Positions 35,626-48,114 of a DNA stretch of 64,000 nucleotides are shown one piece after another. Each line of letters begins with the position of its first letter. The first letter of the stretch is position 1. Below the pieces are notes generated by a model. It saw only the letters and a list, made by a program, of their open reading frames with translations, had not been told where the DNA came from and ran no database searches. The DNA comes from Paramacrobiotus metropolitanus (lineage: Eukaryota; Tardigrada; Eutardigrada; Parachela; Macrobiotidae): the NCBI RefSeq assembly GCF_019649055.1, contig NW_026570250.1:1-64000 (forward strand), in the 5' to 3' direction. Both the position numbers and the translations under genes were made by a program.

Positions 35626-37068
35626 ATGGGTGCAGGATCCGCAATCAGTTTGATGATTCTGTTATGGGCTGCCATATTTGTTGCTTTGGGTAAGTGCTTT
35701 TGGAACTCGTTCCAGAGCAATTTTCTGACGCGATTTCTCGCAGGTGTGTATTACTGTCTTTCCGGACAAGGGCAGCGAATCGACTTTGGATGGTATGTTA
35801 TCACCGTCCTAAGCTTATGACCAAATTTAATGTTAATCAGCTAAATGCTGCAGTCCTTCCATTATGATCCATATGTTCTCATTCGTCTCATTTACATTTT
35901 TCGCATTTGTGATTGTTTGCAAGTTTTTGCTGGATGTGAAGTATGCTCTTTGCAGGTTTTTGGCCGGACTTGATCCCCATATTTGGGCTGCCACGGGCGC
36001 TGCTGCTGCAATCTCGCTCTCGGTTCTTGGCGCTGCATGGTAAGTTAATGTTTTTGAATTTTGCGAGTTTTTTTTAGCTCGATGCTGTTGATTTTTTTGG
36101 TTACTCGAAGTGCAGCAACGGAGTTTTAGCGCATGTATTTAGAAGTTTTCCAAATTATTTAGGGGTATTTTCTCCACGGGCTCGTCGATCATCGGTGGTG
36201 GTGTGAAGGCTCCCAGAATCAAGACCAAGAATTTAGTCAGCATCATCTTCTGCGAAGCCGTTGCTATTTATGGGATTATTATAGCCATTGTCATCACAAA
36301 TCTGATCGAAGTGAGTGGGAAAGCGCCTGCATTACTTATACCAGTCGTAATCGTTTATTTAAAAATAAGTACACTCAGTATAGCTTGTGATGGTCACGCG
36401 CTGTGAGCCTGTGACAGCACACATTCTGAGCAGAGTATTCACGATTGAGATTTACTGACAGCAATTTAGGAACAGTATTAGGAACAAGATGATAGTTTAT
36501 TCAAATTATGTACAAATTACCTGAAAATTTCGTTGCTTTGTTCCGTACTCTACGCCAGCCGTCTTTTCGCAGGACTTCAAGCTCAGCCAACTAAACTTCA
36601 AAACATTGTCCGATACCGTGCGTGCTGGCTACGCCTTATTTGGCGCTGGTTTGACAGTGGGATTCTGTAATGTTTTTTGTGGCATTGCCGTGGGAGTTGT
36701 TGGATCGGGTGCAGCACTGGCCGATGCCCAGAATCCCTCCCTCTTCGTCAAAATTCTCATTGTGGAGATTTTCGCATCGGCCATTGGGTTATTCGGCGTA
36801 ATCGTCAGCATCATTCAAGTAAGGAAAATTCTGCGGTCTTGCACTAGTGCGTACACTTTGTTGTTCGACTTATTATGCTATATACCGCTACCATCAGTTC
36901 TGGCTTTCCACCATGTGGCCTGTACGATAATTTTGGTAGAGCATATCATGCTGGTTGCAGTTCTTGCGTATTGCAACTTAGACGGAAGACTAGATAATTC
37001 CTTGCAAGAATTTGAAGCGGAAAATTGTCTTTCAGGTTTCCGGTGTGAGAATGGGAGTTAAAGGCTAA
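35626..37068 (+). CDS. ATP6V0B: V-type proton ATPase 21 kDa proteolipid subunit c''
   Basis: The protein has 207 residues from six exons: 35626-35689, 35744-35792, 35956-36039, 36163-36310, 36573-36818 and 37036-37068. The phases agree at each junction and all introns are GT-AG. This subunit is part of the membrane rotor ring that carries protons through the vacuolar ATPase in lysosomes and endosomes. Five hydrophobic segments are visible. The proton-carrying glutamate lies in [11 protein letters not shown] (Glu97), and a second membrane glutamate is in [11 protein letters not shown] (Glu180). Glycine-rich helix faces appear in [13 protein letters not shown] and [16 protein letters not shown]. 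The ending [10 protein letters not shown] is short, as in animal homologues (about 205 residues). The length and motifs separate it from the 155-residue subunit c. Confidence 0.95.
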
Positions 37069-38373
37069 CAGAGGTTTAAATACTTAAAAATATTATGACT
37101 GTCAATTTAATCACTGACTTCGTTTGTGATCCGTGTGGCAGCATTCATGTTGCGATTCTTGTGTTTGCTTTTTATCCTCAGTATGCATTCCTGTGAATTG
37201 GTGTGGATGTTGTATGGGTTTTGAATGGTACAGCAGAAACTTTTAATTGTTTTATTTCGGTTGTAAATCGCAGACTGGAAACCATAAATGTACTTCCCGC
37301 TGCGGAAGAAATGTGAAGGTGTGTAATTTTGTTTCTGCGAATTATTTTTTGAGTAACTTCATTAAACCCCCAGTACGTATTACTCGGCTGATTTGCAAGG
37401 ACATTCGTTTTTCCGTTACAACACATAAACTTCTAGAACGTTTTGAGTTATGTCATAGTTGTGGAATAAGCGAACGAAAAGAATTGTTTTTGCCAGACTT
37501 TACTACGTGTACAAACACCTATAATTCAAATAACAATAACCAACAGTTAATCAGTACACGATTAAAACACTCTCTACAAAAAACTCTCAAAACTAGCGGC
37601 ACTTTTATTCCTCCCTCTTGTCTTCCTTTCTCCTCTTTGCCAAGCACCCTTGAACTCCCATCTTTAAGTTTCCATCCGAATCGGCGCTTCCAGTACCAAA
37701 TCATATGCTACTAGGCAGTTAAAATTCACTCCATAACAAAAAGATAAAAACATTTAAGCCAACACCGAATGGATTACCACAGAACAAAATGCCAAACCGG
37801 ATCAAAACAACCAACAAGGAAAAATTACCGGACGCGCTATCACTTCTTTTCCCTTCCCCCTGATCCCGTGCACAAACCAAATAAACTAGTGCAGACAGTA
37901 AAAATTTTACATTTAAAATAACTAAAATACATACAAAGTGACGAAAAATAAAACTTCCGTTTTATCCACAATTAATGGGCAACGTAAAAAGGACAAAAAA
38001 CATACATCGAAGATAAAAGCGACACCATAAGGGAGAATGGACTGTTCCTGACGAAATTCTAATGGTCCAAAATATCGCCTCAGTTTTTAAATCTGCCATA
38101 TCAGAACCTCATTTTGACCGGGATTGATTCAAAACATCCATTAAAGGCTTAGATTTACATAGCAGGACCAGATAACTTTTGTGGAATGGAGAAAAAAGCG
38201 GTGTGCCACCGTTTTGAAGATCACCAGGAACAATGATGAAGAATTTCGTCTTGAAGATTAAGAGTTGGAACAAAATATATCCATTTTCCGAAAAATTCGT
38301 AAACGCATGGGCTCACAATACACAACGAATAATAAGGGATAATCCAATGCATCATGGACAGGTATCTGTACTT
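37069..38373. other. 3' flank of V-ATPase c'' and of muscleblind (convergent genes)
   Basis: This holds the 3' untranslated regions of the two convergent genes and no recognised coding sequence. AATAAA on the plus strand occurs at 37880-37885 and again near 37947, and either could serve the V-ATPase gene. Open frames at 37247-37714 look like translated AT-rich DNA. Confidence 0.5.
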
Positions 38374-41300
38374 TCATGAAGAAGACGGGGCTGAAATTTA
38401 TGGAACAGACCTTAGGTAACTCCCGCGCAACCCAACAAACCATTCCCACAGGTGTGATTATGTTATGACAATTTGTAAAATTTTGCACTTACGATCCTCA
38501 TTAGGCGATTCCTGGTCCTGGCTGGATTCTGGCTGTCCTTCGATTCCCGAACCGCCGCCCGGACTGACACCACCCAGACCAACGCCAGGAATAGAGGGGT
38601 GATGTAGAGGTGTGTAATGCTGCATGGATAGACTGTGTTGAAAATTGGAGAGTAGCGGACCAATACCATACATTGCTGCTGCTGCTGCTTGTAACGACTG
38701 CTGATGCTGCTGTTGTTGGTAAAGAGCGAGAGAGGGGGCCGAGAGAGGTGAGGTTGTCTGCCTTTTCACAGATGCTGCTAAGCCATGAAAGACCTGAAAA
38801 AACAACTTCGCTAATCCGGCAGAACGTCGCATGCACTCGCCAAGCTGAGCGATGACCGGAAACGGAGATACAGAACATGTTCCGGCTTAAAAAATTCTAC
38901 TGGAAAATGCTTCCAAACAGTTCCATAATCTCGTATGCAACTTCAAACTAGCTTGTTAGTACGTCTTACAGTGATTTCCTACAGACTAAATAAATTCATA
39001 TGAAACAAAGATATTAAACTATAATAACAACGATAAAAATCAAATCTTATGTGAAGCATTCCCTTGATGACCGAGCAAAGCAGGATTTACAACATACACT
39101 ACAGCTCAGCAGTGATAATTACTCTCAAGAATTGCACAAAAAACAACAAATGCAATAATGCAACAACCAACCAGCTCATTGTCCTGCTCATAGGAGGCTT
39201 TCCTTTTCAAGCCCTTTTGCCCTTGCGAGACAAAATCGGACCAGCCAGCAGCGGCCAAGGCATTCAACGACGGGGTTATAGCTGCAGCGGTGGCAGCCTG
39301 GTTGACAGCGGACGAATGCGCATAAACAGACGGCAGAGAAGCAGCAGCGGCGGCCTGCATTTGCGCTTGGACCTGCTGAGTAGCCGCCGCCATGAGAGCG
39401 GCCATCGCCTGCTTCTGATTGAGCATAGCAGCGGCAGCCAACAACGGTGAGGCGGAAACAGCCTGCGCAGCCATCGCCGCCTGAAAGGCCTGCTCATACT
39501 CTGAATTATTGCCCATTGAGGGAGCAGCGGCAGCAGCCACGTTAACCGGCACGGATACGGCGGCTGGAAGAGCCACGGGCACTGGTACGGCAGCCACGCT
39601 AGCAGCACTGGGCGCATAAACATTAAGGCCAAGAGCAGCATTAGCGGCAACAGCACTGCTACTGTTACCGGTAGCCTAGATAATGGGGAGAAAAGAAGAA
39701 TAGCCGTGTGTAAGCAACAAGCGGACAAATGTACACATAATCACAATCAAACACAAAACACTCGCTAAACATCCAATTATCAACAGCAAAACATGCTCAA
39801 CAAGCGGAGATGAGACGCTATAACGGTCCTACATTAATTAGACCCTTTCAGCGAAGAATGTTCACATCCAGTTCGATCAATCAATGGAAACGCACTGAAC
39901 TTACCGGTGTATTCACAGATTGGCGAGATTTCAGTTGCTGCACGAGGTGGGCCGGTGGGTGGAAATAACGACAAGCGTCCCGCCCGCATTTCCCTAACGT
40001 GCCGAAATTGACGCGTTAACCCACGAGAATCAGTTAATTTCATAACGTGAGACATATGCTCCGTCAAACCCCGTCACCGGAGATCACCGCCTTACCTTTC
40101 AGAGAGTCCATGCATACAACAACCATATTATCAGTAACTTGCACATGCTCAGCCGGATGAGCATATTTGCATTCTTGCTCGGATCGCCGGCAAGAACCCC
40201 GCGAAAACTCGCGACACACTTCCAGTCTGTCCATTCGACTTTTACTACCGGAGTGCTGTTGCTGTTGTTGCTGCTGCTGTTGCATCTGTTGCTGCAGCAG
40301 TGAGCTGGTCAAATTGGACATGGACGTGCTCGCCGATGTCGTGTCGGAATGACTGGATCCCGACGGGCCCGGACTGGATGCCGAAGCTAAAAATGCAGGT
40401 GTAGAACCAAGATAAGCGTTGGCGCCGGTGGAGAAGGCGGGATTATAATAAGGTGCCATAAGGGAAAGCTGAGGCTGCATTTGCAGTTGGGGTTGCAAGG
40501 CGATGGACTGCATCTGCATCTGCTGTACAAGAATGTTCTTCATAGCTAAATGATTTCGTCCATTAATAAGCAGTTGATCTTTCAGGTGCTGCGGTGGATG
40601 GTAGTATTTGCAAGGAGGATTTTCACGATTACAGCGTCCCTGCAAACAACACACTCATATTTAACCGGCGAAAAATGCACTGAAAAACTAACGGTATAGC
40701 ATCAATTTCAAAATAAGTTTCACGTTTATCGTATCAAATAGGCACAATTACATAAGGTTTGCGTCATATGAAATAATCGAAAACAACACGTATCATATCT
40801 GGATTAACTATCACTCGCCCTATCGGATAAAGTACAGGTGTGTCGTGCCCGGCAATAAGCGAATTCTGTCACATTTTCAGAATTCCTGGCAATAATAAAC
40901 CTAATACGGTAGTTAACGAAGGCCTTTATAGTCAGATTTGCTCTAACGATAAGAATTAAAATCTATGGATACAAGGTATACAACGGAAAATATATGTTCC
41001 AGTAAAAAGCTAGCATTTTTATCGTACAACAGTAAGTACTGGGTAATTATTATACCGTGCAAGTCATCAAGGTCAAGGTAGCAATCTTGCACCGCTTCTA
41101 CGGTTCTACCATAATTTTGGTTAAATTGCATAAATTCACAAATTCGCACCATACAAACTTTCAATTTTCGAAAGCTCAAAAATCGCTGTTTGTGCCATAC
41201 CTAAGATTAAGCTTAAAATTACTAATGCGCCCTTCCACAGAATTGGAATTAATAAGAATGTAAATTGTAAAAACACAAACTGCGTGCATACAATAAAAGC

Positions 41301-42101
41301 ACACCTCGATTATTCTGGAACGAATTTCGGCAAATCAAGACACATGTAAACAAGGAGATAAATTAAATGATTGCCATCTCTTCGTGGTAAGCCGATTGGG
41401 AAGTACGTAGTCTACTAAAAACTGATGGTATCATCAAAACTCCCTTACGCACTGAAATTAAGCTTTCTTGCAAAATACCGCAGCGTCGTTCACAGAAATG
41501 CTTTAATTATGCCTGAGTACCTTTGTTATTAAGGACAAGTGCCAGGCAATACACATACCTTAATAGAATCATAGCACGCAACCACCCGTCCATTTTGGAT
41601 CTCAACATGAGGAGGTGGGTGAGCGAATTTGCATTCTTCGTCGCTTCTCGTGCATTTATTGCGCTGTGCCTCGCGGCAAACCTAGAAAATACACATACAT
41701 GCTTTCCAGGGTCGGAGATAAATAGTACTCGCAGTCGCTGAACAAAAAAAACTGGCTAAACGAATCGTAGCAGCTAGAGGGCAATCAAGTTTCCAACGAT
41801 ACATGGACGAAAAGGACTAATGAGACATTCCAGTGAAAGTTATATTTTTAAACACCCATTGTGTTTACCCAGCGACAATAAACTGTGAAATAAGTAGATC
41901 AAACTGCACGAAATTCCTTTCACATTAACGGATTAACACTATGCAGTAATGTCAACCTATAGCTTCTATCCTTATTTTAGACAGCACAACGATATCGCTG
42001 ACGTGCTGGACAGATTCCCAACCGACAGAAAATGCCAAGAGTACCTCTAACTGAAGCCATCGCGAATCTTTCATATGATGGGGAATATTGATATTTGCCA
42101 T
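38374..42101 (-). CDS. mbl: Muscleblind-like RNA-binding splicing regulator
   Basis: Seven coding exons on the minus strand give 544 residues in one frame: 42045-42101, 41559-41681, 40096-40639, 39905-39993, 39172-39675, 38493-38793 and 38374-38390. The start [20 protein letters not shown] matches the family opening. Muscleblind proteins bind YGCY motifs in RNA through paired CCCH fingers and control alternative splicing. Fingers are at C21/C29/C36/H40, C55/C63/C70/H74, C202/C210/C217/H221 and C236/C244/C249/H253. Finger 2 has six residues between its second and third Cys instead of the usual four (NRENPP). A Gln-rich tract (about 176-190) precedes finger 3, and an Ala/Gln-rich region fills exon 5. 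The exon 5 donor (CTG followed by GTTGGT) is weak, and the last 17-nt coding exon is the least certain part. Read-through of exon 5 or 6 would give alternative ends. Confidence 0.92.
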
Positions 42102-43921
42102 AGCCAAAGCCAACCGACCAATAAGCGAACATAAAGCGTGGCTAAAATTCTGCAAATATTTCGAAGGAGAAAATTATGATTACAAGATGACTGAAGCGGT
42201 TCTGTAATCACATACCAAAAACTAAAAATGTGTAGAAGCGCGCTTCGTAGCCAGTAAAGTGATGCGACGTCCCGGTGTAAGGTTCATCCGTCTATCTGCC
42301 GTCGTGCGCGGATATCCGTATAACAATAAAACAATTAACAAAATCCAGAGAGACCACTGCGTCTGTGCTCTGGAATTCCATGAATAAATTCCGTCACCCA
42401 GTGTAGATCCAGTCAGGACTTCCACGGTCAACTTCTAATGATCATTTCGCGAAAGTAATGCGCACTGGCTAAATTGCCTCAAAACCGAGGAATTCTGCCA
42501 GAACCACGCGCACGTCGATCCCCACAGGGATCTATCACAGTTAACAGCAGTCGGATTGCGAGGCAGACCTCCAATGCTACTGCTGTTCATCGAACACAGA
42601 CGACGATAGACAGGTAGTTCAGGGTATGCAGTGTAAATGAACGATGCCAGCCATCAAAAGCGTTCAGTAATCCATGTGGAGATGGGCCTCTACTGCAAGA
42701 CAGCCACAGACGACAGTAATGAATGAACGATGACAACAACAACACCAACACAGTCTGTCCTGACTTGTTCAACTAGCTCTCAATCCATGCTACATAAGAT
42801 TATGCTGCTCAAGCAACAAGAAACCATCTGGTCCAGTTAACTCAGACAATCACGTTCTACTAATTTCCACTGAGCATGTCTTTGTCAACTCTTTCTCGCA
42901 ACTGGATCGCCCATAGACGCCAGACACTCATTGTTACGCTGTGTGACCTCACTTACCTGAGTGTTTAAATCGATACATACGCATAGTACGCTCAATAAAG
43001 CAAGAAGCCCCGCGATTGGGATAATAATTGTTTTAACCACAAAACAGTGCAGAAGAAAACACTTCCATAATGCTCGGAGTCGCTGCAATCCGCTGCTATT
43101 GTGAATAAGAAGAAAAACAAAACCATCAATGAAATATTACATGCGTGCTACGGCTGAGAATGAGCACGTTTAAAGGGAAGCCCATGCAAGAAAAACTTAT
43201 TAGACGAGAAAACCAAAAAAGAAACCCAATACAAGTGCAGCAGACGCAGCGCAGACAGTCGAGGCGCACTGCACTGTCTGCCAACTTGAAACTTCAATGC
43301 CACCCCACCCCTAACGCTCTAGCACTTAAAATGCATAATGTTGCAAAAATACTTTAAATGCTGTGCTTCTGCGCACTAACACGTACTGCTTTATCAATTT
43401 CGATACGGCATAACAGGGGGTTCTTTATTCGGCCGCATTGCAGCCTCAAACACGTTCCGGAAGCGTTTAGTCACGCGGTACAGCCTTGTGTCTGTGCTAC
43501 TGCGACCGCTTAGTCGTAAACTCTCAGCACACGACGGGCACGTGAGTAATAACGATCACGATTCGTAAATCCAATTTTTTACGAACACTTTCATAATTTA
43601 ACCGTGCTGCGTGGTAAGCAAAAATGGCACCAGAAGTATATATAGATACGCAACTTTCAAAGTAAACGATAACACCATCATTGTTCGCTTCCTTTACATG
43701 TACACGGGTCACTTGGTTTTTATAACGCTTTCCGTATCCATGTACCGTACACTGCAAACGTACATAAAGTACAGAAAGCATTTTATGGAGAGATAATGAT
43801 TTCCATGAATTTATAAATCTTACTGTTATAATTAGCTTCGAAACTGACCACACTTTCGTAAAAAATCCATCAAGGCAATAAAAAAGTTTACATAACGCTA
43901 TGTCTTAACACATCAGCAGGG
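42102..43921. other. 5' region of muscleblind and 3' region of ATG4
   Basis: No further coding exon was recognised. An in-frame ATG upstream of the muscleblind start (42155) adds MQNFSHALCSLIGRLALA, which is unlike the family N-terminus. Non-coding leader exons of muscleblind probably lie here but cannot be placed. The ATG4 3' untranslated region occupies the upper end. Confidence 0.45.
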
Positions 43922-46488
43922 TTAACCGAGTAATTCGTAATCGGAATCAGTTTCCGATTCATAATCGTATGCACCGCGCTTGCTTTTTCCATTGTTACTC
44001 CTTACACCCGAGTCGCCGGAAACTGAAACACTACTGGGCACCTTAACCGTCTTGATTCCATCCCATCCAGCAGGGGCTTTCTCGCACAATTCGAATAACA
44101 TGGGTTGCTTGTCCAATACCGTTGAGCGTAAAATTTTACACAGATTTTCAAACTGCCCTTCGGTATGACAATAAAAACCTAAATTAAAATCATAATTATA
44201 ATCAGAACTGCACGGTAGGATAACATTAAAACCGTGAGAGTGCACTGCTTCTTCACAGTAAAAAGCATCAGATCAACAAAACCATGAAAATATATGTTTC
44301 TTTACTGGTAACTGGTAATTACAAGCTATCAACGTATCAGCAATTATTTAACTGTACTATATTTCTATATTTATATACTTCGCGTAATTAATTCTCAGTT
44401 TTGATAAGTGCCCAGCGTACCTAATGCCACAGAAGGATCTATCAGAGAAAAATCCATCCTGTTAACCATATTACAGTGGTAACTTTCATCTGGAATGCTC
44501 TTCACGGCGTCAACAATATCCTGGATCTCCATTTGACTAGTAAAATTCAGATTTGGCGCAGATTGCGTTTTGTGAGGATCCAGATAGAGCAATTCGTCTT
44601 CTGTATAATACACAAAAAACACATCGATGACATTCTGATGGAGCTAGTTTTTTACACAGCGCAGACATATATCGGTACGATCGCAGACAGCATCAGATAT
44701 TGTACTTTATTTTAATAGTTTATCGTAAATAGGATCAAGATGAAATACCAGTGACAGAATAAGCTGGCAGGAATTAAAACAAATTAAGCGTTTCAAAAAA
44801 CAAAACATCACAGTAGTATAAAACACGACAGCAGATTCGAAACTGTTCGACAGCAGACATACAAATATTGTAAATTAGTAATGCAGCCAACTTACCTACG
44901 AATCCTATGAAATAATAAGCATGATTTGGTTTTCCGCCGATAATACCCACAGATTCCCTCATAGAAAGACAACATTTCAATGCCCGTATGTACGCGGGAT
45001 TCATTTCAGTCAGGCCCAACCTGAAAACAAAATTATTTTTCACAGAACCAATAATGTCAGAACTCAGCAGCTACTATAATCTTGCAGTAAACACAATAAC
45101 CTATTAACCTAAACCGAGGCAGAACTACTACACAGCCTTGTAGGATCAGACATATAGAACAGATTCTCAAAATTTTCGGGATCATATTCCCGGAACCAAT
45201 GGAAGCATGTGGGAAAACCAATATGTAAAAAAAGAAAAATTTGATGTGAAATCGCAATCGCACAGAGCAGAGACTTTGGTGCAAAATGCAAAACAGCCAT
45301 CCCTTAACCATCTCTCATCGCATAGCACAAGGTTATGGTAAAATATTGGTACAAATCGTGATTGGGCTTAGTCATACCAAGGTGCATGCGACATGCTAGC
45401 GAAATGCAGAAGAAAGTCGCATTTCACGCAACTTTATAATAAGGTAGTGTGAATATCTCATATTTTCACTCTCGTGTATCTATCGCACAAACCTAAGCGG
45501 AATGAACAGAAGAAGCGGTGTCCAGAATCCACTGCTGTTTTTGCAGGCTTGCTGCACTTCTTCAACAATCAGCAAGTTGTCCATGGCGATATGGATCGCC
45601 AGTTTACTGATCTCATCGTAGAAACTCAATTTCTTCAACACTTGAGCAACCGTATTCGGTCCGAACCATTCGCCCAGCTTCTTTCCTTCGCTCTCACCCA
45701 TCAGCGCTATGAGATGGACACTGTAACAAGAGCGTTTGTGGTCCAGAAAACGAGCTAAAATGGAATTGTACGCCTGCTCCCGCACGGCGCCTTCCACCCA
45801 GCGCCATTCACGTCCCAGGGTCTGCAACACCAGGGCTTGAGCCAACATCATCTGTCCACATCTGAAATTACAAAATCAATCATTTATAATGATTTCTTAT
45901 TCGATAAGATTACGCTTCCACTAACAGTCACAACAACTGCAATTTCTTATTTTTATCGGTTACGGTAACCAATAAACGAAAGCGAATACGAAATCAGGCC
46001 TGAACAGCTCTGTATAGTACTGAATGAATGTTCAAAACTTTTAAGGTATCTCGAGATGCATATATTTACGTACCGTAGCATACAGCCCCAGCCCGTGTCT
46101 GTAGTAAAACTGGTGCCTCCAATTGGGGGAAAGTTCTTACGGTAGCTGAACCAAAATCGCGTCCTTACATCGGATTTCAGTTCTTCCAAGTCATACAAAG
46201 CACTGTACGACCTCCCTGCAAAACGCGTACGTCGTCACATGAAGGCGAGTTTCAAAACCAAACTCTCATGAATCTATTATCAGTTAAAAGTCATAATCAA
46301 TTACGTAAGACACGGTACGAATCAGTTCTTTCTAGATTTCAGCGACAATCTGCCATAGTTATCTCAGTTCTCAGTGAAAACTGCATACCCAGAATCCATA
46401 CGGGTTCGGCAGTTTGTGGCAAGTCAAAAGAAGTGTCTTCTCCAAAAATGAGATCATGGCTCAAAAAATCATCCATATTCATATCCAT
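43922..46488 (-). CDS. ATG4: ATG4 cysteine protease of autophagy
   Basis: Six exons give 390 residues: 46389-46488, 46074-46215, 45493-45861, 44896-45020, 44421-44600 and 43922-44178. All phases match. ATG4 cleaves the C-terminus of ATG8/LC3 proteins and later removes them from lipid. The family motifs EPVWILG, WFSYRKNFPPIGGT and TDTGWGCMLRCGQMMLAQAL are present with the catalytic Cys78. GPNTVAQVLKKL, IPLRLGLTEMN, GIIGGKPNHAYYFIG and LLYLDPH follow, with Asp253 and His255 completing the triad. The loop before the IPLRLG strand is about 25 residues shorter than in vertebrate ATG4B. The C-terminus is acidic and ends DSDYELLG, a good LC3-interacting motif (Tyr386 to Leu389) at the place where ATG4B has its own. 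The start MDMNMDDF is the first ATG after an in-frame stop. Confidence 0.95.
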
Positions 46489-47180
46489 ACGCAGTGCAGC
46501 AAGGGAGGAAATTGTAAGTTGTACATAGAAACTGACAGCAATTCGTATCTGGCTTAACTACCTTCTACCAGGAATCCAAATCCTGTAATAAACGGGAAGA
46601 CTACCTTTTGAACTACAAAATAATCAGAAACAACTGTTCACCATAAAACAATCAAAATGGGACCATAGCATGTATTTGGGAATACGGCAAAATAGCAGTC
46701 CCGCGATGTTTTGGTTTTGGTTTGTCAACTTTGGCACAAATGACAAATCTGCAAGATCAGGTTTCAAAATTCTGTAAGTACCACACGATATGGCACAGTC
46801 CATCCACCACCCACGCTACGCAAACGCCCGAAGTGTCAAAAGTAAAGCACAGTTCAAACTTCGCTTGAATGTTTTGTTGTCCAACAATGAAAACTACTTT
46901 CTTATGCGAAACAATTCACCAAATTATATTCATGTATCATTTTACAGTTTGTGCAAGTTAGATTCAGATGTCCCGCATGTCGCGGCGGTATATTGTGAAT
47001 TGCAAGAATATTGTGAATCGGTAATACAATGGAAGTTGGGAAAACTTTGATACCGGCATAGTTGTATACGTTACTCTGGCCGCGACCACTGTCGTCAGCA
47101 TGACCTTAGTAGCATTATCAAGCGGGCGAGCGAAGCGAGCCCGCGTTTCTTTTAAGGTGATGCAAAGTGCAAAGTTCCTC
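46489..47180. other. Upstream region of ATG4, no gene recognised
   Basis: It should contain the ATG4 promoter and leader. I see no coding exon. A GC-rich patch with GCGGGC and GCCCGC as inverted arms lies at about 47123-47145, just before the palindromic repeat cluster. Confidence 0.4.
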
Positions 47181-47202
47181 ACGGGGAGAGCCAACGCTAA
47201 TG

Positions 47203-47435
47203 TGACCTTTAGGGTACTTGACACCTCAAAAGACGTGAGTTCCTCACGCGGCGAACCCGAAAGGTCACAGCGGTGACCTTTAGTGACCTTTAGGGTTCTT
47301 GACACCCTCGAAGACGTGAGTTCCTCACGCGGCGAACCCGAAAGGTCACAATGGTGACCTTTCGGGTTCTTGACACCCTCAAAGACGTGAGTTCCTCACG
47401 GGGCGAACCAGAAAGGTCCCTGTGGTGACCTTCAG
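47203..47435. repeat. Tandem array of self-palindromic units of about 71-81 bp
   Basis: Three units start with TGACCTTT at 47203, 47284 and 47355, and a partial one at 47424. Each unit begins TGACCTTTNGGGT and ends with the inverse, GAACCCGAAAGGTCA. The unit is thus an inverted repeat, with up to 15-bp arms (perfect in the 47355 copy relative to GAACCCGAAAGGTCA). The centre holds GTGAGTTCCTCAC, itself a small palindrome. Adjacent units meet as AGGTCAC-N4-GTGACCT. Confidence 0.8.
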
Positions 47436-47536
47436 CACCTATGGTTCACTTCGTACCACTTTATAAAATCAGCCGCTTTTAGTTCACCTTGTTTTCTTAT
47501 GCATCCCGCACTTATCCTGTGCGCCTTTACGTTGTA

Positions 47537-48112
47537 CAGTAAAACCTCTTAATACGAAACCTCTCGATATAATACAGACACGGTTCCATCGGTTCGTTTG
47601 TTATGACCGGGTTTATTTTATAGAGAAGGCAGCGTTGTTTTTAGGGGCAAGGACAGTAGTGTGAAGTGTTGGCGGGATGGCCACAAAAATTTTATTACTG
47701 CGGCAGTTAACAAGACATTAAAAACGTAATAAATACAATGCCAAATATAATTTTTGATGAAATTAACTGTTAACTAACTGTCTTTTAAGAAAGTTATAGA
47801 AAGCAATATAATGGGTTTGCTAAAATTATTTCCTTCAGACGTTAATGTAATGTGATTGCATCACATTACATACGCGTTACTGTATGTACCGTCAGAGTAT
47901 GCAGCTGCAGCTGAATGTAATACAGAGGTTCTCTTCACCCGTAAAACTGCATTTGGTTCCGCGGAAAGTGTATGTAGCTGTTATGAAGAGGTGAATTCTA
48001 TAAAGAGTATCTTCCGTATGTAAAAGTCTACGAGACTATCCAGTTCCTTACATTTTGAATGTTATAGACGAGTGTACCAAATAAAGAGTGTTTTTAAGGA
48101 GAGGTTTTACTG
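47537..48112. mobile_element. Pogo/Tigger-like miniature inverted-repeat element
   Basis: The left end CAGTAAAACCTCTTAATACG and the right end read inversely as CAGTAAAACCTCTCCTTAA. They share 13 perfect terminal bases of the CAGTNAAACCTC type typical of pogo-superfamily elements. The left flank is TA as expected; the right flank is CA, so one target base may have mutated. Length is about 576 bp with no transposase frame, so it is non-autonomous. Confidence 0.65.
47845..47871. repeat. Perfect 11-bp inverted repeat inside the pogo-like element
   Basis: ATGTAATGTGA at 47845-47855 faces TCACATTACAT at 47861-47871 across TTGCA. It would form a compact hairpin within the miniature element. Confidence 0.7.
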
Positions 48113-48114
48113 CA

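Noticed and set aside
35280-35720. 146-codon minus-strand frame between OSCP and V-ATPase c''
   Set aside because: It runs antisense through V-ATPase exon 1 and the promoter, and has no family resemblance.
37247-37714. 155-codon plus-strand frame after the V-ATPase gene
   Set aside because: It lies in the 3' flank, begins at a non-ATG codon, and has no domain or splice connection.
42045-42155. Upstream ATG (42155) as the muscleblind start
   Set aside because: The added residues do not resemble the family, while [20 protein letters not shown] matches the known N-terminus.
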